Source: Candidatus Bathyarchaeota archaeon (lineage in GTDB: Archaea > Thermoproteota > Bathyarchaeia > TCS64). From it: a DNA stretch of 14,671 bases. Both the position numbers and the translations under genes were made by a program. Positions 6,290 to 13,611 of this stretch are shown here, in pieces. Under the pieces are notes generated by a model. That model saw only the letters and a program-made list of their open reading frames with translations. It was not told the origin of the DNA and did not search any database. The stretch covers positions 4,525 to 19,195 of the forward strand of contig JAOZIG010000417.1 in NCBI GenBank assembly GCA_026014515.1, written 5' to 3'. Positions within the stretch are counted from its first letter, which is position 1, and each line of letters starts with the position of its first letter.

Positions 6290-7027
6290 TTAGAGACAAC
6301 CGTGCTGATCTTAGCCGCGTTTATCATCTTCATTGCTAGCACGGTAAAGGGATTAACCGGGTTCGGGTTTGCTTTAACCTCCCTACCATTGTTGTCTATT
6401 TTTCTCGCACCCCAAACAGCGGTACCCCTCATCACCATCTGCAGCGTCTTCCTTGACGGATACACGTTATACGAGGCTAGAAAAGAGGTTCAATACAAGG
6501 AGATCACAGTCTTGATAGCATCAGGCATCATAGGCATGATCATCGGAGCATACTTCTTAGTCTCCCTTGAGACACAGATTCTCAAGCTCGTCATAGGCAT
6601 AGTCACTGTGCTATTCACAATAGCCTCCTATATGGGGCTCAGATGGGAGATAACAAACACAAAACTAGCAAGCATACCAGTAGGTTTTCTCAGCGGACTA
6701 CTCGGAGGCGCTATTTCCATCAGCGGACCACCCATCGTACTATTCTTCAACAACCAAAGAGTCGAAAAGAAGACCTTCAGGGCAAACCTCATCGCATATT
6801 TCTTCTGCCTCTACCTAGCCACGGTCCCAGCTTACTTCTACGGAGACCTCATCACAAGTGAACTACTGTATTCCTCTGCGTTACTTGTGCCTGTGATGTT
6901 TATCGGGGCAACTCTAGGGATACGGTTGTCTCGTAAGGTTGATGAGACTCTCTTCAAGCGAATAGCCTTGTTACTGATACTGGTTACTGGGTTTATGGCG
7001 ATTCTAACCGCTGTTGGAATTATCTAG
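6287..7027 (+). CDS. TauE/SafE-family membrane transporter
   Basis: From ATG at 6287 the product is 246 residues and almost entirely hydrophobic, with about seven or eight membrane segments. The two halves carry the family's glycine-rich signatures: VKGLTGFGFALTSLPLL near the N-terminus and GFLSGLLGGAISISGPPIV in the middle. TauE/SafE proteins export or import sulfite, sulfoacetate, sulfonates and other small organic anions across the cell membrane; the substrate here is unknown. A TTG three codons upstream (6278) is in frame but less likely as a start than the ATG. It is divergent from the amidinotransferase-like gene and possibly co-regulated with it. The stop codon shares a CTAG with the stop of the convergent dus gene. 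Confidence 0.87.
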   Translation: MLETTVLILAAFIIFIASTVKGLTGFGFALTSLPLLSIFLAPQTAVPLITICSVFLDGYTLYEARKEVQYKEITVLIASGIIGMIIGAYFLVSLETQILKLVIGIVTVLFTIASYMGLRWEITNTKLASIPVGFLSGLLGGAISISGPPIVLFFNNQRVEKKTFRANLIAYFFCLYLATVPAYFYGDLITSELLYSSALLVPVMFIGATLGIRLSRKVDETLFKRIALLLILVTGFMAILTAVGII

Positions 7028-8019
7028 TCTCTAAGATAGATTATCTGGTCATCTCTTTGGACCAGTTTATCAAGGATACTGAGCGCATCCTGCTTTGATG
7101 AGATCTCAGTCATACGTATACGCAGATCAGATGCGTGAACCGCCCCCATAAAGTACCTTGGGAGAACCCGCCTCATAGTCAAAACACCGTCTTTCTCCCC
7201 AGAGAAATCAATGAGATACATGAGATGCCTGATGCACGTGGCTTTACGCTCCTCAAGCAAAGGCTCACTAAAAGCACCCCCAAGCAAGCTTGACCGCAAC
7301 TCAGAGATAATCCATGGGTTACCTATGAGCCCCCGTCCCGGCATAACTGCATCAACACCGGTTTTCATCATCTCTACTGTATCAGTGCCAGTGAATACTC
7401 CACCGTTTCCAACCACGGGAATAGAGACAGTCTCAACAACTTCTTTGATCATATCATAGTTTACGGGTTCACCGAACTTTTTCTCTCCACTACGCCCATG
7501 CACGGTAATGGCAGCGACACCAGCATCCTCAAGCACCATTGATAACTCGGGGGCATTCAATTCTCTTCGGGACTCGCCTAACCTAATCTTGCATGTCACA
7601 GGGATTGAAACTGATTTGACGACTGAGGAAACAACCTCCCCCGCCTTGATTGGTTCGCCCATTAGTGAGACTCCTGCACCGTTCTGTGTGAGAGCCTTTA
7701 CAGCGCACCCCATGTTGATGTCAACATAATCAAAGCCCATTGACTCGATGACTTGAGCAGCCTCAGCCATGGTATCTGGCTCATCGCCAAATATCTGGGC
7801 ACCATGCATATGGGCGCCATCTGGTTTCTTCAACATTCTTGTTGTCCTTGGGTTCCCACGTGCAACAGCCTCACAGCTAATCATCTCGGTGCACATGAAT
7901 GGAGCATCAAACTCAGTTAGTATCCGTCTATATGGGTAATCAGTGTAACCGGCTAGAGGAGGTAGTAACAACTTCGCCTCTTTGAGTCGTTTGATGAACT
8001 CTGCGCCGGTCATAGGCAT
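7024..8019 (-). CDS. dus: tRNA-dihydrouridine synthase (Dus family)
   Basis: A 331-residue FMN-dependent enzyme that reduces uridine to dihydrouridine in tRNA, using NADPH. The TIM barrel opens with LLPPLAGYTDYPYRR (18-32). The catalytic Cys105 lies in NMGCAVKALTQNGAG, where Lys108 corresponds to the conserved active-site Lys; His174 in ITVHGRSG and the VVGNGGV and MPGRGLIGNPW phosphate-binding segments complete the FMN site. Length is normal. The second residue of the usual GCP motif is Ala here rather than Pro. The start is ATG at 8019 or two codons in at 8013; AAGGG just before favours the second slightly. It lies 43 bp after the cystathionine gamma-synthase-like gene on the same strand and is probably cotranscribed. 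Its stop overlaps that of the TauE/SafE gene. Confidence 0.92.
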   Translation of the reverse strand: MPMTGAEFIKRLKEAKLLLPPLAGYTDYPYRRILTEFDAPFMCTEMISCEAVARGNPRTTRMLKKPDGAHMHGAQIFGDEPDTMAEAAQVIESMGFDYVDINMGCAVKALTQNGAGVSLMGEPIKAGEVVSSVVKSVSIPVTCKIRLGESRRELNAPELSMVLEDAGVAAITVHGRSGEKKFGEPVNYDMIKEVVETVSIPVVGNGGVFTGTDTVEMMKTGVDAVMPGRGLIGNPWIISELRSSLLGGAFSEPLLEERKATCIRHLMYLIDFSGEKDGVLTMRRVLPRYFMGAVHASDLRIRMTEISSKQDALSILDKLVQRDDQIIYLRD

Positions 8020-8062
8020 CCCTTTGGGGGTGCTGAGTATAAACCCATTGAAAAAAACTGGT

Positions 8063-9247
8063 TTAGAAATAGGAGAGGGCTTGTTTATAGTCCTCTAGTA
8101 GGTCCTCTGGGTCCTCTATCCCTATGGATGCCCTGACTAGGTTCTCGGTGATGCCCATGCTTAGCTGCTGCTCCTTGCTTAATCCACCGTGAGTGGATAT
8201 ACATGGAATAGTAGAGATAGTATCAACACCGCCCAGACTGGTCGCCAGCTTAACAAGTTCAAGCTTGTCAAACAGCTTTGTAATCGCGGGTATTCCTCCC
8301 TCCACCTCGAAAGCCATCAAGCTACCAAAGCCAACCATCTGCTTCTTGGCTATCTCATGCTGTGGGTGGCTCTTTAGACCCGGATAATGGACGCGCATGA
8401 TCTTGGGGTGGTCCTCAAGCATCTTCGCCAGCTCCATTGTGTTGCTGTTCATGCGTTCTACTCTGAGCGCCATGGTCTGGATACCTGTGATCAATAGGAA
8501 TGCACCGAATGGGTCCAGTGTCTGACCGTAGTCGCCCCTCATGCTCTTGATCTTTCTGATGTTCTGCTTGGTGCTTGCCGCTGCTCCACAGACCACGGTG
8601 TGATGCCCTGATAGTGATTTGGTTGCGCTCTCGACAACGATGTCTACACCTAGTTCCAGTGCCCGCTGGTTCATGGGTGAAGCAAATGTATTGTCTAGGA
8701 TTGTGGTAACGCCGTGTTTCTTAGCGATCTTTGTCGCCTTCTGGATATCAACTAGCTTCAGCAATGGGTTTGTCGGAGTCTCAAGGTAGAGCAGACTGGT
8801 CTTGTCTGTGATCATATCTTCGATCTCTTCAACCTTCGCTGCATCAAAGAAGTGGCTAGTGATTCCACGCTTCTCAGGCATAGTCTTGAACAGCCTGAAG
8901 GTCTCGCCGTAGAGGTCGTTCTGGGCAATGACCTCATCCCCATTCTCGACTACGCTGTTGATGGCTGCGGTGATTGCCGCCATTCCTGCTGAGAAGACTG
9001 CGGCGTCCTCGCTGCCTTCAAGGTCAGCTATTTTGAGTTCTGCTGCTCTTTGGGTTGGGTTTCCTGTGCTTGTGTAGGTGTAGCCTGTTTTCTTTCGGCT
9101 GTAGAGTGCGATTAGGTCTTCTACGTTTGGGATTGAGTATGTTGTGGTTTGGTAGATGGGTGTGACAACGCTCCCATAGTTGGGGTCTGCGCCGGTTCCC
9201 ACGTGGACGCATCTTGTTGATGGTCCATATTTTTTCTCAGTGTTCAT
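8063..9247 (-). CDS. Cys/Met metabolism PLP enzyme (cystathionine gamma-synthase/lyase group)
   Basis: A 394-residue fold-type I PLP enzyme of normal length for the family. Lys210 in ESATKSLSGHHTVV is the Schiff-base lysine, Asp185 in TILDNTFASP contacts the pyridine nitrogen, SAGMAAI (86-92) binds phosphate, Tyr113 in DLYGET is the stacking Tyr, and YTYTSTGNPT (57-66) is the neighbouring-subunit loop. The C-terminal SLGGVDTISTIP and THGGLS stretches are family signatures with local changes. Such enzymes act in transsulfuration or in methionine/cysteine breakdown; gamma-synthase, gamma-lyase and methionine gamma-lyase cannot be told apart by eye. A GAGGT Shine-Dalgarno precedes the ATG at 9247. 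A palindrome at the promoter suggests regulation by a dimeric repressor or activator. dus follows 43 bp downstream. Confidence 0.9.
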   Translation of the reverse strand: MNTEKKYGPSTRCVHVGTGADPNYGSVVTPIYQTTTYSIPNVEDLIALYSRKKTGYTYTSTGNPTQRAAELKIADLEGSEDAAVFSAGMAAITAAINSVVENGDEVIAQNDLYGETFRLFKTMPEKRGITSHFFDAAKVEEIEDMITDKTSLLYLETPTNPLLKLVDIQKATKIAKKHGVTTILDNTFASPMNQRALELGVDIVVESATKSLSGHHTVVCGAAASTKQNIRKIKSMRGDYGQTLDPFGAFLLITGIQTMALRVERMNSNTMELAKMLEDHPKIMRVHYPGLKSHPQHEIAKKQMVGFGSLMAFEVEGGIPAITKLFDKLELVKLATSLGGVDTISTIPCISTHGGLSKEQQLSMGITENLVRASIGIEDPEDLLEDYKQALSYF

Positions 9248-9293
9248 ATTACTACCTCGTGTGTCCTGTTCTTTTAGGATTATAGCAAGGGTA

Positions 9294-9314
9294 TTAGTCT
9301 AGACTAAATTTAAG
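9294..9314 (-). promoter_or_regulatory. TATA-like box with a perfect 14-bp palindromic operator
   Basis: On the minus strand CTTAAATTTAG (about 9314-9304) is a TATA-like element about 60 nt before the gene start. Directly overlapping and following it is the perfect palindrome TTAGTCTAGACTAA (9294-9307). A site for a homodimeric regulator placed here would block or assist polymerase recruitment at the PLP-enzyme gene. The 124-bp gap to the MFS gene holds nothing else recognisable. Confidence 0.5.
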
Positions 9315-9371
9315 CCTGTTCATCAAAAACACAACCAAGACAGATAACAAGCCTATTTTGAGTAAACCCCA

Positions 9372-10604
9372 TCAAACATTTGTCTTGATTGTGGGCTCAA
9401 CCAAGTAACGTACGATAATGTAGACAGTTGCTAACTCTATCAATACCCCCATGTAGTAGGGATAATTTGCATTCAACTCGTACATAAACCCAAAAATGAG
9501 TCCAGCCGGAACCAAGGCAAAGCTACGAATGGTACCCATCAAACCTAGAATACGTCCACGCATCTCCTGTGGGATAAGATCGGCTCGTAACGCGTTGAGG
9601 GATGGGAAAAAGAACACTGTTGCGACTTGGAAGAGGATGTTTGCTATCATCATTTGTCTGTAGCCTGTGATCATGGTAAACGCGATGAGGGTTGGCGTCG
9701 ATATGAGGTACCCTATGAGCATCGCCTTCTTTCTACTAATAGAATCAATGAGTTTCCCAGAGGGGAACCCGGCTAGCATCATAGCTACTGTGCCTACTGT
9801 GGTGATTACACCCCACTCTAACCCGGTTACACCCACTTTGTCGAATGCAAATAACGAGTAATATGTCGCGAATAACGGGTACTCGAAACTCATCAACAAA
9901 TACACCAACGTAACGACTTTAACATCACGACCAACTCCCTTCCAAGCCTCAACAATAGAGCCAAAAGACTCCCTCATTGAAGACACCAGTTCTTTTGAGC
10001 CAAGTTGATCATCAATCTCAATGGTCTCCTTGAGGAACAGCCACCTTATCGATGCAATCCCCATCGAGACAACGAAAACAATCCCATATACAAACCGCAT
10101 TCCACTGAGCATGCCCTGTTTTTCCACTAGGTATCCTGCGATGATGGGTCCAAAGAACGCCGGGATACCTGGCAGTAGCCAGATGAGTGTGTACCCGAAG
10201 CCTCGTTTATCGCTTGGGAGTGAGTCGGCTTCTATTGCTTCAAGGGCTGGCTGGTAGATGTGACTCAGGCTAGATACTATCATGGCTACTAGAATTAGCC
10301 TCCAGTCCCATGCGAGGAGATAGAAGCCGTAGCTTAGTGCTGCTCCAAACGTGAATATGACGATGACTTTTCTGCGTCCATACTTGTCCGCGATGAACGC
10401 CCCGGGTATCCTGATAAACGCTAGAATGGCGCTGCCAACCGAGTCCATGATACCAATAATGAACGGTGTGGCTCCAAGCTCTCTGATATACAAGCTTCTG
10501 AAGGGAGAGTACAGGCTGTTGGTAAACCCGAAGAGCATGTAGCTAGCTATCAGAACCAGCAGGTTGCCTCTTAGAAATCCCAGCTCCTCTCGTACCCGTT
10601 TCAT
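9372..10604 (-). CDS. Major facilitator superfamily transporter
   Basis: A 410-residue, twelve-segment membrane protein. Motif A of the first half is GAFIADKYGRRKV (68-80), and its relic in the second half is FPSGKLIDSISRKKAM. The proline/glycine-rich segment LIWLLPGIPAFFGPIIAGYLVE is like the motif C region of drug:H+ antiporters. The central cytoplasmic loop (about 190-225) is charged, as usual. An efflux role is plausible but no substrate can be named. The start ATG 10604 has no Shine-Dalgarno and a TATA-like box about 33 nt upstream, fitting a leaderless transcript. The gene shows repeated switches between A+C-rich and G+T-rich composition along its length. Confidence 0.88.
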   Translation of the reverse strand: MKRVREELGFLRGNLLVLIASYMLFGFTNSLYSPFRSLYIRELGATPFIIGIMDSVGSAILAFIRIPGAFIADKYGRRKVIVIFTFGAALSYGFYLLAWDWRLILVAMIVSSLSHIYQPALEAIEADSLPSDKRGFGYTLIWLLPGIPAFFGPIIAGYLVEKQGMLSGMRFVYGIVFVVSMGIASIRWLFLKETIEIDDQLGSKELVSSMRESFGSIVEAWKGVGRDVKVVTLVYLLMSFEYPLFATYYSLFAFDKVGVTGLEWGVITTVGTVAMMLAGFPSGKLIDSISRKKAMLIGYLISTPTLIAFTMITGYRQMMIANILFQVATVFFFPSLNALRADLIPQEMRGRILGLMGTIRSFALVPAGLIFGFMYELNANYPYYMGVLIELATVYIIVRYLVEPTIKTNV

Positions 10605-10631
10605 TGTTAACTAACAGTAGGCTGGAGTAAT

Positions 10632-10643
10632 TGATAAAATAGT
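10632..10643 (-). promoter_or_regulatory. TATA-like box of the MFS gene
   Basis: The minus strand reads ACTATTTTATCA here, centred about 33 nt before the ATG at 10604, the spacing expected for a short or absent leader. The divergent binding-protein gene has its own box about 35 bp away. Confidence 0.4.
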
Positions 10644-10670
10644 ATCGATAACCGGGTCTGTAAAATTTCC

Positions 10671-10678
10671 TTTATAAA
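10671..10678 (+). promoter_or_regulatory. TATA box of binding-protein copy 1
   Basis: TTTATAAA lies 34 nt before the ATG at 10712. This 8-mer and the 18 bp after it are identical at copy 2, which supports a functional promoter. Confidence 0.65.
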
Positions 10679-10711
10679 CAAGCTTAAACTTTCAACAATA
10701 AAATATGAAAC

Positions 10712-11940
10712 ATGGACCGGGAGAACACCATCATCATCGCAGCGGTCATATTCATACTCGCAGTGGTCATGTTCTCTCCACATGAAACAGAGACAACGGA
10801 GCCCCAAACAATCAAGATAGGGGTGTTAACGAATAAAGAAACAAATGCGTCTGATGTGTTCTTAGCAAGCCAAGCGATAAACGATGTAAACGAGTATTGT
10901 TTGAATCATTCACTTCCATTCCAGTTTACCCCAGTCTACAAGTGTAACCAAAATAGCCCGAAAAAAGCCAAAGATATGACAGACGAGTTCTACAGAGAAG
11001 ACGTATCAATAATAGTAGGGTATCACTGGGGGAGTACGCTGGATACATGCGACTACCAGAGCAGAAACTATGGGATGGTGATAATCTCACCATACTCTAA
11101 TACAGCGGTTAACCGCGAGGTTTACAGACACATTTTCCAGTTGACCCCAATGGATATTCACGAGACACAGGTTGTTGCTCGGGTTATGGTTGATCTGGGG
11201 TATATGGAGACTACGCTTTTCGCTTCTTCACATGCAAATCAGGTGGGCTACATTGTTGAGGAGTTCAATTTTTTGTGGTTTTAATGGTTTTTTTTTTGGG
11301 GTTGGGTGGGTGGGTAAACTCAACACTGATACATGAAGGCATAAGAGACGAAGCTTATGTCAATGAAACCTTATCAAAGCTAGAAGAAATGGCTGTTCCA
11401 AACATCCCCATCATAGCCGCTGAGACATTCATATCTGGTCCGTATTTCTCTGAGATACATAATCACCCAAGCTTACTAAATCATACATGGTTCGCCACAA
11501 GCCACTCCAACTGGAACTATACGGATACTCTATCCGCTATCCCGGAGTTAGCAGAAATGAAAATAATTAACCCCAATTTAGACAGAGAACCAGATCAGTC
11601 AAACCCCAAGTACCAAGCACTAAACAGTCTATACTATGCTGAGTTTGGTGAGAATATGACTCGTTACACCGGGAACGTCTATGATGCGGTCTGGTTATCA
11701 GCCCTAACCGTCATGGAGACAGGTGAATACAACAACGTGACATTCATCGAGACCTTCCCAGAGATAGCCCAAGACTACACTGGTGTCTCAGGTAACTGTA
11801 GCCTTGACCAGTATGGGGACAGACTCCACGCAGGATACAATATCTACAAGTATGTACTACGAGGGGAGAATGTTTACCTCAAAGAAATCGGCTACTGTGA
11901 TACCTCCCTACCGGGAATCCAGTGGACTGAACTACAGTAA
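10712..11940 (+). pseudogene. Type-I periplasmic-binding-like protein, copy 1, frameshifted
   Basis: This is the paralogue of the intact gene at 12034-13248, split in two frames. The first part (10712-11284, 190 residues) has an N-terminal membrane anchor (residues 7-21) and the N-lobe, matching copy 2 through GYIVEEF. It then hits TAA at 11282-11284. The second part, open from about 11260 and readable from GTG 11275 to 11940, resumes alignment at GGWVNSTL against copy 2's GGEVNDTI and runs to the normal C-terminus. Between TTC (11264) and GTA (11314) copy 1 has 50 nt against 33 in copy 2, an excess of 17 nt, almost all G and T. A one-base slip in the T6 run at 11269-11274 would join the frames. 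It could be a pseudogene, a phase-variable or recoded gene, or an assembly error. The body after the lesion is well preserved, with YDAVWLSALTV and GNCSLDQYGDRL, so decay is recent if real. Confidence 0.75.
11288..11314 (+). other. T10 run followed by a G-quadruplex motif at the frameshift
   Basis: Ten T (11288-11297) lead directly into GGGGTTGGGTGGGTGGG (11298-11314). Four G-tracts separated by loops of 2, 1 and 1 nt form a textbook short-loop parallel quadruplex motif, on the coding strand and so also in the mRNA. It lies inside the 17-nt excess that separates copy 1 from copy 2. Confidence 0.85.
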
Positions 11941-11965
11941 AGGGTAGGTTTCCATTCACCTCATC
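11938..11965 (-). pseudogene. Remnant of the 3' end of pth2 behind copy 1
   Basis: The bases after the copy-1 stop align with the sequence after the copy-2 stop, which is the antisense of the last codons of pth2. The match includes GTAGGTTTCCA with one inserted G, then TCACCT. No pth2 body follows. The remnant is a footprint of the duplication and not a gene. Confidence 0.7.
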
Positions 11966-11991
11966 CCGTCAACGTTTCATGTAAATTTTTC

Positions 11992-11999
11992 TTTATAAA
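11992..11999 (+). promoter_or_regulatory. TATA box of binding-protein copy 2
   Basis: TTTATAAA lies 35 nt before the ATG at 12034, in the same context as copy 1. The sequence after the shared block diverges, so only the core promoter is conserved. Confidence 0.65.
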
Positions 12000-12033
12000 C
12001 AAGCTTAAACTTTCAATCTAGATAACATGAAAT

Positions 12034-13248
12034 ATGGATCGGGAGAACACCATCATCGTAGTGGCGGTATTATTCATACTGGCTGTGGTTATGTTCTCCC
12101 CATTGGAATCCGAATCTGAGGAAATCAAATTAGTCAAAATTGGTGTAATGACGTATAGTGAGAAAACAAACGCTTCTGAAGTTTTTCTAGCTGCTCAAGC
12201 GATAAACGAGGTTAACCAGTACTGCTTGAATCATTCACTTCCCTACAGGTTTCAACCAGTGTATAGATGTAACAACATGGACCCACCCCAGACCATTCAA
12301 TTAGTGGACGAGTACCACGAGAACAATGTATCAATAATCTTAGGTTTCAGATGGTCAGGCACACTGGACGCATGTGACTACCAGAGTAAGCACTATGGGA
12401 TGGTGATTGTCTCACCCTATGCGTCTACATCGTTTCACCGTGATATTTACCCCCATATTATCCAGTTGATGCCCATTGATATTCAAGAGACACAGGTAGT
12501 TGCCCGGGCTATGGTTGAGCTTGGGTTTATGGAGACGGTGGTTTTCACTGAGAACTACAATATGCATCCTGGATACATGGTGGACGAGTTCAGAAGATAC
12601 TATGAGGAGATGGGAGGCGAAGTAAATGATACAATTGTATATGGTTTCTCACAAAACCTAGCTCAGATAAACGAGACCTTATCCAGACTAGAAAACGCAG
12701 TACACCCGAACACCGCCATCTTTTACCCTGAAACAGTTCCATACACTCAATACTTCCACGAAATACACAACCACCAGAGCCTACTGAACCATACATGGTT
12801 CTCAACAAGCTACGCAAAAAGTAACTATACCGCAGAGCTATCAGCTTCCTTAGGGCTAAAGGAGATCGAACTCATTCACCCCGATCTGGACACGACACCA
12901 GACCAGTCAAACCCAAAGTACCAAGCACTAAACAACTTATACTATGCTGAGTTCGGGGAAAACATGACACGTTACAAGGGTAACATCTACGACGCTGTAT
13001 GGTTATCAGCCCTAACAGTCATCCAGACAGGGGAATACAACAACCTAACATTCATCGAGACATTCCCCAAGGTAGCGCAAAACTACACTGGAGCATCAGG
13101 TAACTGCAGCTTAGACCAGTACGGTGACAGACTCAACGCAGGCTACAACCTCTACAAATATGTCCTCCGTGGCGAGGACATCTATCTCAAAGAAATAGGC
13201 TACTGTGATACGTCAAAACCAGATATAGATTGGATAGAACTAGAGTAA
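12034..13248 (+). CDS. Membrane-anchored type-I periplasmic-binding-like protein (branched-chain amino-acid receptor fold), copy 2
   Basis: A 404-residue protein. Residues 7-21 form one hydrophobic segment without a lipobox Cys, which probably anchors the rest outside the cell. The body resembles the LivJ/ANF-receptor ligand-binding fold: KIGVMT (35-40) at the first strand, VFLAAQAINEVN (50-61), SPYASTS (127-133) in the ligand cleft, YDAVWLSALTVI (319-330), and GASGNCSLDQYGDRLNAGY near the end. Five Cys (64, 79, 114, 358, 391) are shared with copy 1, suggesting disulfides. Eleven N-x-S/T sequons are present, consistent with a glycosylated surface protein. No permease or ATPase gene is adjacent, so it may be a sensor, a scavenging receptor or a partner of a distant ABC system. 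The ligand is unknown. The last 9 nt overlap the end of pth2 on the other strand. Confidence 0.82.
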   Translation: MDRENTIIVVAVLFILAVVMFSPLESESEEIKLVKIGVMTYSEKTNASEVFLAAQAINEVNQYCLNHSLPYRFQPVYRCNNMDPPQTIQLVDEYHENNVSIILGFRWSGTLDACDYQSKHYGMVIVSPYASTSFHRDIYPHIIQLMPIDIQETQVVARAMVELGFMETVVFTENYNMHPGYMVDEFRRYYEEMGGEVNDTIVYGFSQNLAQINETLSRLENAVHPNTAIFYPETVPYTQYFHEIHNHQSLLNHTWFSTSYAKSNYTAELSASLGLKEIELIHPDLDTTPDQSNPKYQALNNLYYAEFGENMTRYKGNIYDAVWLSALTVIQTGEYNNLTFIETFPKVAQNYTGASGNCSLDQYGDRLNAGYNLYKYVLRGEDIYLKEIGYCDTSKPDIDWIELE

Positions 13249-13611
13249 AGGTAGGTTTCCAGTCACCTTGTCGATGAACTGCTCCTGATGAGGCCCAATA
13301 CCGATACAAGTCGTAGTACCCGGAGCCACCTCAGTGTGCCCCGCATCCTGAATCAAAACATAAGTAATATCCAGTGACTCCGCTTTCTTGGCTAACTCCT
13401 CAAGCTCCTCAAAGCTATCACCCTGTAACGCTACCTTCTTGGCTCCCTCATCCCTCCACCTACGCCAATGCTTGGTCTGTGTACGCTTACACTCCTCACT
13501 ACAGCTAACAGCCGCGTGACAAGCCTGCGCAATCATCTTGCCGACGCTCATGTTGAGGTCGGTGCGCATGACTATGACCATCTTGTAGGTGAATGGACTG
13601 CCCTTAGCCAT
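13240..13611 (-). CDS. pth2: Peptidyl-tRNA hydrolase, Pth2 type
   Basis: A 123-residue enzyme that frees tRNA from peptidyl-tRNA dropped by ribosomes. It is the archaeal/eukaryotic Pth2 form, of normal length. Landmarks are KMVIVMRTDLNMSVGKMIAQACHAA (Lys24 or so and the QA-H-A helix), KKVALQGDSFEELEELAKKA, YVLIQDAGHTEVAPGTTTCIGIGP and the C-terminal DKVTGNLPLL. The APGT and GxGP segments form the active-site floor. The ATG (13611-13609) follows the aspS stop TAG directly with no spacer, so its translation is probably coupled to aspS. Its stop overlaps the convergent binding-protein gene by 9 nt. Confidence 0.95.
   Translation of the reverse strand: MAKGSPFTYKMVIVMRTDLNMSVGKMIAQACHAAVSCSEECKRTQTKHWRRWRDEGAKKVALQGDSFEELEELAKKAESLDITYVLIQDAGHTEVAPGTTTCIGIGPHQEQFIDKVTGNLPLL

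Larger units (their letters stand above)
10659..11965 (+). repeat. Tandem duplication, unit A (promoter, binding-protein gene, pth2 tail)
   Basis: Unit A matches unit B (11980-13271) from about 12 bp before the TATA box through the whole gene and 25 bp past its stop. The segment from the TATA box through the next 26 bp is identical in both. Coding parts are clearly diverged but alignable throughout. Unit A carries a 17-nt excess at 11264-11313. Confidence 0.85.
11980..13271 (+). repeat. Tandem duplication, unit B
   Basis: The second unit has the same layout as unit A: TATA box at the same 12-bp offset from the boundary, binding-protein gene, and the real 3' end of pth2. Because pth2 is complete only here, unit B marks the probable ancestral position. 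Confidence 0.85.

Noticed and set aside
11275..11940. Separate 221-residue gene starting at GTG 11275
   Set aside because: Its first residues come from the G/T tract and the rest aligns with the C-terminal half of copy 2, so it is the second part of the frameshifted gene.
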